Source: Symsagittifera roscoffensis (Eukaryota > Xenacoelomorpha > Acoela > Convolutidae). From it: a DNA stretch of 64,000 nt. The stretch covers positions 10,670,027 to 10,734,026 of the forward strand of contig NC_087068.1 in assembly GCF_963678635.1 (NCBI RefSeq), given 5' to 3'. Shown in pieces: positions 56,769 to 64,000 of this stretch; within the stretch, counting starts at the first letter, position 1, and each line of letters starts with the position of its first letter. The notes below the pieces were generated by a model. The model was not told where the DNA came from. It did not search any database and worked only from the letters and a program-made list of their open reading frames with translations. A program made the translations under genes and the position numbers.

Positions 56769-59700
56769 ATGAGGCGGAGCAGGGTACCGGTAGCTGAAAA
56801 AAGATCGACCGAAGCTAAGTATAATTCGTCGCTAAGCAAAGCAACACCAATGGGTCCGAAGATAACAAAGAAGAACTTTTCAGTTAACATGGTCAGCACA
56901 AGGAGTACAGCGGAGAACAGGGCGAAAGAGGGCACGGAAGGGGAGAGAGTAGAACCCACCATCGAGATTGATCTAGAGACACCCGATCAAAGTGTGGATG
57001 AAACAGGGAAGATGGCGACAGAGTCAACTCCAATGCCCAATACAGAGGAACCGAACCAGAAACCCATAGAGTTCTCACCGATAGATGACGCGGAAGATGC
57101 AATAGGCAACACCGAAGAAACGGTGAAAGAAGACTCTCAAGTAAAGAGGACATCTTTTACGGAAAAATTGGGAATAATGTTCGGAATAAAAACGAAAGAA
57201 AACGTGACTGAAGAGCCAAAAGCAGAAAGAGCACGAACATTTGGTACAGTGAGCACGAAAGCGACAGAAACCGGCCAGAATGAGGAACAAGCTAAAGCAG
57301 AGGCTATGGCCGAAGAGAAACCCACGGCTGACCATGAAGAGACTACCATTGAGCTGGGCGATTTGTTGGCGAAATTAAATCAGATCGACAAAAGACTTAA
57401 GAACAGTGAAGAAGACAGAGAGGTGATAAAAAAGGAGATAAGATACAACAAGCACGAGTATCTAGACAGTTATTTTAACCTAGCTAAGGCAACAGAGGAG
57501 AGACTCAAGGAAATGTCAGACAAGGTAGAGGCCACCAATGAAGAACGAGAAAAGAACATCAAAACAGACATGCAACAGTTGAAGAACCGATATGATGATG
57601 TTAACAGCCAATTAGGGAGCCTGGAAAGGAGAATGGACACAATGAGCAAGAGTCAAGCAGAGAGTTCGTGTGCAATACAGGCGAAGTTGGATGCAATCTT
57701 GAGAGGTTCTACACCACAAGAGAGACCGGCAGCGGATCGTACGCAAGGCACCAGAGTTGATTTTGTAGAACCACAAAGAAACAAACGGCAATCGACACCG
57801 TTGCCCATACCCAGGGATGCGATAAGCATAGCACCAACAGCTGCGAAAACAATAATGAAGAGTGGAACGTCGAACACGACGACTGGTCCGGGAGATTCAA
57901 CAGCCAACAGCAACTCAGGACCGGATGCTATGACATGGGCCAGCACTTGGGAGATGATGAACAGGACTCTAGAGGCCTTCGCCACGAGGAACACTGACTC
58001 GAGCGACAGGAGAGAGGGAAAATCAAGAAAAACATTCAAGAAGCCAAAAGAATTCAAAGATGACTCCGATGGATGCATTGACACTTGGGTGGAAGTGATG
58101 AGACTACATCTAGAGCAAAATAACTTGAGTGACGAAAGACAAGCGTGCACAGCCATACTCAGCAATTTAGAAGGCACGGCATTAAAGTGTGTGGTTGCGA
58201 AGAAAGAAGAAGAACGCGACACCGCGGACAAAATCTTTGAAATACTGTTGAACAGATTCGGCTCAGGCATGAAGGGTCATCAAGCGATGATGCGATTTGA
58301 AAAAAGGAGACAGAGGGACGACGAGTCAATAGATCGGTTCCTAGATGACCTCGAGAGCTTGAGAAGGAGGAGTGACCCAGAGGAGTCGACAAACAGACGG
58401 AACTTTAGCATTGCCTCGAAGTTCATTGATGGGGTGAAAAGTGATGACTTAAGGACAATGTTAGCAACATACTACACGTTGTCGAAGGACAGCGCACCCA
58501 CCCCAGAAGAAATGAGACAGAAATCAAGAGAATACATGCTGATGAAACCTAAGAAGTACTCATATTCTGAAAACAGGAACACGCAAGGGGGAAGCCAACC
58601 CCAGAGGTCATCATGGTACAAACCTAGAGATGATATGGATAAGCGCAGATCATGCGCGAACTGCGGGTCAGCGGATCATCATGTGGCTGACTGCACAACG
58701 TACAAACAAGGCATGAAGAGCCTAGGTTATGCACCGGATGAGGAGGACATGAGTCAGATGGAGGAACACGAGTACTATAATGGCTTAATCATCAAGATAG
58801 GCGCCAGATGTTTTTTCTGTAACCAGGAGGGGCACTTCAGAATGGATTGTCCCTTGTTCTGGGAAGCGGTCAAGGACCAGAATCACCCCAAACATAAGTT
58901 GGCATTAGCGGCGGTGCAGAATCAGCGGAACAGGCAAAACGAGTTCGAATCTAGGAACTTAGGGGCACCAAACACCGAATTGCCGACGAAGACAGTGAAA
59001 GCTGTAACACATGTTAGCGGTGCGTTAGAGTCCGCGGCCGGGAGCTCTCTAGAGATAAATTATGAGAGAGCGGCGACGGAAGCAATTGCCAAAGTGAAAC
59101 AAGATCTGGCTGCGAAAGAAATAGAGCAACGACTAAAGTTGGAGATCGAGAGACAGAATTTTAACGAAGCATTAACCGGAACGAACGTAGTACCAGAGGC
59201 TAGAACGGGCTCAACAAAGAACGGGAATTGTAACACCGTGAAAATGGTGACAGGTAAACCCTTTGGAATATCGAAAATCGGAGCAAGAATAATGTCGATA
59301 ATCACAGTGGGCGGCCACGAGGTGACTAGAAACTTGAGCGAGCCGAGCGACCAGACGTTAATGCACATTGACGTGTATGCAGACTACTTGAGTGGAATAA
59401 GTCCACGAACTACTTCTAGAGCGCTCAGGGCACTACTCACGAGAGGGGGCAGCAAGTCGGTACGTGTTGATAACAGATACACTGAAGCTTACGGTCCACA
59501 CGAGGTTATGCTAAACATAGATGGAATCAACATCTATACCAAGACGATGATAACATGCGACGAAGACCTGATTGGACAAATCTATGTAGGGAAGGAGGAA
59601 TTGAAAGTAAGATCGATTGGACACTGTGCTATGCTTGAAGAAGATGCAATGCACATCGGAACGGAAGCAGACGTGACAGGGCACGTGTTGGACATAAGTG

Positions 59701-62700
59701 GAAAGAAGACTCAGTTACGTGGGTTACTTGACACGGGAGCGGTCTTGAGTGTCATACCAATTGAGACTTGGGAGCGAATGGGCTTCAACAAAGATGATTT
59801 GATAGACTCGAGAATACGGCTGTCAGCTGCGAACAAAGGGGCCCTTCGGGTGCTAGGCAGGACGCCGATAATAGCCCTCAATTTGGGAGAACGTAACCTG
59901 TGGATGAGCTTCATCGTGGTAGAAAACCTGGATGAATCTGACCAATTCATTTTGGGCAGAGACTTCATCAGGAATTTCGACGTAACGATTGATCTAAATA
60001 ATGCAATGTTCAGGATACGGAACCCGGATAGGAGGTACGCAATCAAACCGGTAAATTTAATAATGGCAAATGAAAACAAAGCACCGGTATTCTTGAGTAG
60101 GAGAGTGAGGCTAAAAGCTAATGAAGCAGCAATCGTGAGCTTGAGGATGAAAAACTACAATGAACTAAGTGACAATAAGCAAGTATGTATAGTTCCAAAC
60201 CCTAATAGTCAAAGTGCTGCTGTTTTAGGAAGATCATTTTCGATAACGAAGAGTGGTCTCTGCGTCAGTGTCTTGTTGAATACCCTTGACATACCGATCA
60301 CGATACAGAGAGGGAGGAAACTGGGATATGCTTTGCCGGTTAAAACTCGATATGAAACGATTGAGAACTTAAAACAAAATGAAGTTGTTGATTGTCCCAA
60401 TCACAGGGATAAAATTTGTATCTTGAGACGATTGCAAAAAATTAAATATTCTTCAGGCCTTATTAAATCACTTAAGTCAGAAACGGACGATGGGCTGTCG
60501 AGCTGTTCAAACTTTCCAGAGCGACCCACACTAGATGAGATGCAGACAAATAAACCGGTTCTGCCGGAGATTGAACATTTGAGGGGCAAACTGAAAGATG
60601 AACAGCTCGAAGCCATCAAAGACGTACTAGAGCGGAACGAAGAAGTTTTCTCGAGGCATAAGGCGGATATCGGGTGTTGTAATTTTGTGGAGCATGAAAT
60701 AGAACTTGAGGAAAACGCGGTACCGCACAGGGAGGGGGCGAGGCATATGACCCCACACAAATCGGACGCGTGTAGAAAAGAAATCGAGACGTTACTAGAG
60801 TATGACATGATAGAACCATCCAAGTCACCGTGGGCGTGTGGAGTAGTGATGGCCAAAAAGAAAGGCGACCAGTTGAGGTTCTGTTGTGACTTTCGATACC
60901 TGAACTCCGTCACGGTGAAGGATGCCTATCCCATACCTAGAATTGATGAAAGCCTCTCGAAGTTAGGTGATGCAAAATTTTTTACGACTCTTGATTTAGG
61001 CTCGGCTTTTTGGCAGGTACCATTAAGGAAACAAGACAGGGACAAGACAGGGTTCGCCTGCGAGTTAGGTCTGTTTCAATGGAAACGGATGCCGTTTGGA
61101 CTCTGCAATGCCACAGCCACGTTTCAACGGCTGATGGCACACGCGCTGATAGGCGTGACGAAGAAGTACGGCAACCTGGTAATGTGCTATGTGGACGACG
61201 TGGTAATAGCAACGCCAACACTAGAAGACCACATTGAGAGACTTGATGAGGTGTTCGCGTGCATGAAAAGATCGGGGCTGAAGTGCAAACCATCAAAGTG
61301 TGAAATACTCAAGGACTCAATAAAATATTTGGGCAGGATGGTAGACAAGCACGGCATCAGACCTGACCCAGACGCCGTGGAAGCAGTCCTAACCTGGAAA
61401 TCACCGAAGACAGAGCACCAGTTGATGAGCTTCCTGGGCTTCGCTAACTATTACAGGGAGTTCATCAAAGGCTACGCGGACAAGGTATACCCGATGCAAC
61501 AATTAATGAGACACAAGGGCAAGAAGTTCACGTGGAACAACGCAGCAGAAGAGTCATTCCAGAGAATAAAGAAAGAGCTATGTGAGGCACCAGTACTGGG
61601 TATGCCGACTGAGAAGGGGATGTACGTGCTGGACACAGATGCGTCGGTAGTCGCGATTTCTGGGGTTCTCCATCAAGAACAAGAATGGAATGGGAAGACA
61701 GTCTTGAGACCAATAGCATACGGGAGCAAAGTCCTAAGTGACACAGAAATGAAGTACGGAGCACCGAAAGCAGAGATGTTCGCAGTGGTCACCTTTGTCG
61801 AGAAATACAGAGCGTACCTAGGCAGTGAACCTTTCAAGCTGCGAGTAGATAACCGAGCATTAAGCTGGCTGAAAACGTACTCAATGGACCAGAGCTACAT
61901 TGGGAGATGGATAGTTCGCTTGGACGGATACAACATGATAATTGAACATAGAACGCGAGACAAACATCAAAATGCCGACAGCTTGAGCAAGAAGACGGAG
62001 TTCTACGAGAGACAAGAACAAAGAGAGGCGGACAGACCTGAGATCAAAGATGGTTTCTCCTTTATGGACAAAGAAACATACGACAGTCTTCCACTCACGA
62101 GATGGCTGGACAAATCAGGTAAACCGATTGAAGATCATCCCGAATTGCCAAAAGAGTCTCTTGAAAAGACCATCTTGAAGAAAAGCAGAGGGATTCCGGT
62201 AGGAATAATGCTCAAGTCCAAAATCGTGAGGGAAACACTCAAGGCAAAAGGTCACGATCTCACCCAGGTAGAGGAGGGAACGGTCCAAATAGATGAAGAC
62301 TTAATGAGGTTGCTTGAGAAACTATCGGATGACAAACCCGCGATCCAAGGGAAAAGTCAGGAGGCACCGGAACTAACCATACTTCGGAGAGAAAAAACAG
62401 TGAACAATACTGACGTCTCAAAAGGGATCACCACTGATAGCAAGGAAGTTGTGCGATCACTAGTTGAGAAAATCCCCGAAAAAATTCTGGAGCAAACAAA
62501 AGTCAGGGATAAGAAAGTGACATTCAGAGAAGAAATTGAACACCTGGGATTAGATCAAGAGTCCGGGGAGTGGTCCAGATTCATGAAAGAAGACGAAACC
62601 GGAGAAGGAAAATTGTCCGGGGAGCGTAAAGAATGGGATGAAGACTCGGACGAGAGCAGTGAGGATCAAGACAGTCTATGCATGATACTGGCGGAAGAGA

Positions 62701-64000
62701 AGATGAGACAGCACGACAGGGAATTACAGACAGATCCATCTTCAGGAACGTACAATCTGGAAATGCAAGAGGTACGAGGTGGAACAGAGCTCGAGAAAAT
62801 AGCAGTTTCAAGAAAGCCTCTTAGGGAACTATCGTGCAACTCAAACGTCAGAACGAATCTGGTACCAGAGGACGACATGAAGATCATGAAAAGGATAATA
62901 TGTGTGAAACTGAGCGATGACATCCACAATCCTGGTGAGATGAATGGACAGATCATGGCGTTAAAGGAGCACGTTAAGGCGAGATATAGACTGTCTGACC
63001 TAATAAGGGCCCAGAAGAATGACAAAATGACAAGTAACCTCTCCAAATGGATCCATTCTGGAGTCAAGGAGAAGGGGGAACTTGAGGAAGACAGCTACAA
63101 GATCTTGAGCCAGTTCTACAAAGAAAAGAGAGACTTACTTTACCACACAGCGGAAGGGGTGGTAGCGTGCAAGAGAAGAGATGAGGAAAAGATATTACAC
63201 AAACACAACCTCATCATACTACCACAACTGTACCAAACGGAAGTGCTCTTCAGATCACACGACCAAATGGGCCATCAGGGGATAGATAAAGTACAACAAA
63301 GGATACTTCACAGGTTTGACTGGCCGGGAATGAGAAAAGCTTGCGAGAGATGGGTGAATGCCTGCCTAGCATGCCTTCAAGTAAAAGACCCAAGGAAGAT
63401 GAAGTTTCCCCTCAAGTCTGTCGAGAGTTCGGAATTCAATGAAGTGGTGCAGATAGACCATCAGAAAATCTGCATGACGGAATCGGGTTATAACCAAATA
63501 CTAGTTATAATAGATCACTTCACCAAGTTGGCGGAAGCAGTTCCGTGCCAGACAGCCTCAGCAGAGGAAACATGTGATCACCTGATAACGCATTGGATAT
63601 CGCGGTATGGTTGCCCAATGACTTTCCAGTCAGACAACGGCAAGGCTTTTGTGGGGGACTTAACAAAAGAATTGATGAAGAGGTCACACATTGCTCAAGC
63701 ACACTCGACGACCTATCATCCACAGACCAATGGGTTGGTAGAAAGACAGAACAGGACACTAGTCAACATGCTCAGGGTGTACTGCTCAAGGTACATGACG
63801 GACTGGGACAAATACCTGCCACAGGTAGTAGGAGCCTACAATAGTACCCAGCACTCTACAACGGGTATCAGCCCTTTCATGATGTTGACGGGCAGGGAAA
63901 GGGCAATGCCTCTGACATTCTTCTATCCGGAGTACGAGGGGAAGAGGACGTCGCCTCAAGCATACGTGAAGGAAGCGATCAAAAGACAACAAGAGCTGAA
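56769..64000 (+). CDS. Ty3/Gypsy Gag-Pol polyprotein, single frame, runs off window
   Basis: One frame is open from the ATG at 56769 (first after a stop at 56763) to the window end, about 2,410 codons. Order: Gag with a coiled coil (residues ~200-290) and two CX2CX4HX4C zinc knuckles starting at 629 and 681; aspartic protease with LLDTGA (Asp 988) and ILGRDF; reverse transcriptase with LDLGSAFWQV (Asp 1409) and YVDD (Asp 1476-1477); RNase H with VLDTDAS (Asp 1622/1624); a charged linker of ~410 residues (~1740-2150); integrase with the H-H-C-C zinc region (MGHQG, ACLAC) and the D-D-35-E triad (Asp 2230, Asp 2289, Glu 2325). There is no gag-pol frameshift, so one polyprotein is likely. No broken motif was found; the copy could be active. 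A second start at 56850 is in frame. Confidence 0.95.
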   Translation, partial: MRRSRVPVAEKRSTEAKYNSSLSKATPMGPKITKKNFSVNMVSTRSTAENRAKEGTEGERVEPTIEIDLETPDQSVDETGKMATESTPMPNTEEPNQKPIEFSPIDDAEDAIGNTEETVKEDSQVKRTSFTEKLGIMFGIKTKENVTEEPKAERARTFGTVSTKATETGQNEEQAKAEAMAEEKPTADHEETTIELGDLLAKLNQIDKRLKNSEEDREVIKKEIRYNKHEYLDSYFNLAKATEERLKEMSDKVEATNEEREKNIKTDMQQLKNRYDDVNSQLGSLERRMDTMSKSQAESSCAIQAKLDAILRGSTPQERPAADRTQGTRVDFVEPQRNKRQSTPLPIPRDAISIAPTAAKTIMKSGTSNTTTGPGDSTANSNSGPDAMTWASTWEMMNRTLEAFATRNTDSSDRREGKSRKTFKKPKEFKDDSDGCIDTWVEVMRLHLEQNNLSDERQACTAILSNLEGTALKCVVAKKEEERDTADKIFEILLNRFGSGMKGHQAMMRFEKRRQRDDESIDRFLDDLESLRRRSDPEESTNRRNFSIASKFIDGVKSDDLRTMLATYYTLSKDSAPTPEEMRQKSREYMLMKPKKYSYSENRNTQGGSQPQRSSWYKPRDDMDKRRSCANCGSADHHVADCTTYKQGMKSLGYAPDEEDMSQMEEHEYYNGLIIKIGARCFFCNQEGHFRMDCPLFWEAVKDQNHPKHKLALAAVQNQRNRQNEFESRNLGAPNTELPTKTVKAVTHVSGALESAAGSSLEINYERAATEAIAKVKQDLAAKEIEQRLKLEIERQNFNEALTGTNVVPEARTGSTKNGNCNTVKMVTGKPFGISKIGARIMSIITVGGHEVTRNLSEPSDQTLMHIDVYADYLSGISPRTTSRALRALLTRGGSKSVRVDNRYTEAYGPHEVMLNIDGINIYTKTMITCDEDLIGQIYVGKEELKVRSIGHCAMLEEDAMHIGTEADVTGHVLDISGKKTQLRGLLDTGAVLSVIPIETWERMGFNKDDLIDSRIRLSAANKGALRVLGRTPIIALNLGERNLWMSFIVVENLDESDQFILGRDFIRNFDVTIDLNNAMFRIRNPDRRYAIKPVNLIMANENKAPVFLSRRVRLKANEAAIVSLRMKNYNELSDNKQVCIVPNPNSQSAAVLGRSFSITKSGLCVSVLLNTLDIPITIQRGRKLGYALPVKTRYETIENLKQNEVVDCPNHRDKICILRRLQKIKYSSGLIKSLKSETDDGLSSCSNFPERPTLDEMQTNKPVLPEIEHLRGKLKDEQLEAIKDVLERNEEVFSRHKADIGCCNFVEHEIELEENAVPHREGARHMTPHKSDACRKEIETLLEYDMIEPSKSPWACGVVMAKKKGDQLRFCCDFRYLNSVTVKDAYPIPRIDESLSKLGDAKFFTTLDLGSAFWQVPLRKQDRDKTGFACELGLFQWKRMPFGLCNATATFQRLMAHALIGVTKKYGNLVMCYVDDVVIATPTLEDHIERLDEVFACMKRSGLKCKPSKCEILKDSIKYLGRMVDKHGIRPDPDAVEAVLTWKSPKTEHQLMSFLGFANYYREFIKGYADKVYPMQQLMRHKGKKFTWNNAAEESFQRIKKELCEAPVLGMPTEKGMYVLDTDASVVAISGVLHQEQEWNGKTVLRPIAYGSKVLSDTEMKYGAPKAEMFAVVTFVEKYRAYLGSEPFKLRVDNRALSWLKTYSMDQSYIGRWIVRLDGYNMIIEHRTRDKHQNADSLSKKTEFYERQEQREADRPEIKDGFSFMDKETYDSLPLTRWLDKSGKPIEDHPELPKESLEKTILKKSRGIPVGIMLKSKIVRETLKAKGHDLTQVEEGTVQIDEDLMRLLEKLSDDKPAIQGKSQEAPELTILRREKTVNNTDVSKGITTDSKEVVRSLVEKIPEKILEQTKVRDKKVTFREEIEHLGLDQESGEWSRFMKEDETGEGKLSGERKEWDEDSDESSEDQDSLCMILAEEKMRQHDRELQTDPSSGTYNLEMQEVRGGTELEKIAVSRKPLRELSCNSNVRTNLVPEDDMKIMKRIICVKLSDDIHNPGEMNGQIMALKEHVKARYRLSDLIRAQKNDKMTSNLSKWIHSGVKEKGELEEDSYKILSQFYKEKRDLLYHTAEGVVACKRRDEEKILHKHNLIILPQLYQTEVLFRSHDQMGHQGIDKVQQRILHRFDWPGMRKACERWVNACLACLQVKDPRKMKFPLKSVESSEFNEVVQIDHQKICMTESGYNQILVIIDHFTKLAEAVPCQTASAEETCDHLITHWISRYGCPMTFQSDNGKAFVGDLTKELMKRSHIAQAHSTTYHPQTNGLVERQNRTLVNMLRVYCSRYMTDWDKYLPQVVGAYNSTQHSTTGISPFMMLTGRERAMPLTFFYPEYEGKRTSPQAYVKEAIKRQQEL

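Noticed and set aside
56708-63992. Numerous minus-strand frames opposite the Gypsy polyprotein
   Set aside because: The plus strand carries Gag, protease, RT, RNase H and integrase motifs in one frame; the minus frames are shadows.
1-64000. CRISPR arrays, bacterial operons or contamination
   Set aside because: No regularly spaced short repeats with unique spacers, no bacterial gene clusters; spliced genes and animal-type retroelements throughout.

Overview
The window looks like nuclear DNA from an invertebrate animal. It is AT-rich by eye. Two genes carry GT-AG introns (a B-box protein gene at about 10.8-13.2 kb and a lipocalin gene at 33.1-34.5 kb). Ty3/Gypsy and non-LTR retrotransposons and several families of short DNA transposons fill much of the rest. 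There is no operon structure, no clustered bacterial genes and no CRISPR. I cannot name the phylum from sequence alone. Open frames beginning with TTG or GTG are not taken as starts here; where they looked coding they are treated as exons or as remains of mobile elements.

Layout. 0-3 kb: short mobile elements, including copy 1 of a hairpin-ended family (39-627), a 732-bp palindromic element (1255-1986) and a 202-bp inverted-repeat element (2396-2597). 3.7-9.1 kb: a heavily decayed stretch bounded by two diverged LTR-like direct repeats, holding a 1-kb inverted repeat and duplicated small reading frames. 9.3-10.2 kb: a 980-bp element with inverted ends. 10.8-13.2 kb: B-box gene. 14.4-22.2 kb: old tandem array with a younger ~1.72-kb higher-order unit. 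22.7-24.2 kb: 3' end of a Ty3/Gypsy element (tail of the coding region, polypurine tract, LTR). 24.4-33 kb: AT-rich DNA with diverged repeats, a foldback and a hAT-like element with an 8-bp target duplication. 33.1-34.5 kb: lipocalin gene. 34.7-36.7 kb: palindromic elements, one split by a head-to-tail dimer of the hairpin family. 40.7-43.5 kb: dead integrase-bearing retroelement, minus strand. 44.1-46.1 kb: tandem duplication of a ~0.98-kb unit. 46.3-48.8 kb: dead non-LTR retrotransposon, minus strand, interrupted by a foldback carrying a tRNA-Arg(TCG)-like sequence. 50.5-53.8 kb: dead RTE-like retrotransposon with a PHD-like zinc finger, minus strand. 56.0-56.5 kb: 14-bp minisatellite. 56.8-64.0 kb: apparently intact Ty3/Gypsy gag-pol in one reading frame that runs off the window.

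Two points stand out. First, a five-copy dispersed family has ends that match the asymmetric inverted-repeat-plus-3'-hairpin plan of Helitron2/Helentron-type nonautonomous elements. It includes a head-to-tail dimer inserted inside another transposon. Second, the Gypsy element has about 2,410 uninterrupted codons with every catalytic motif present, and an unusual charged linker of about 400 residues between RNase H and integrase. The two host genes are unrelated in function and show no sign of working together.
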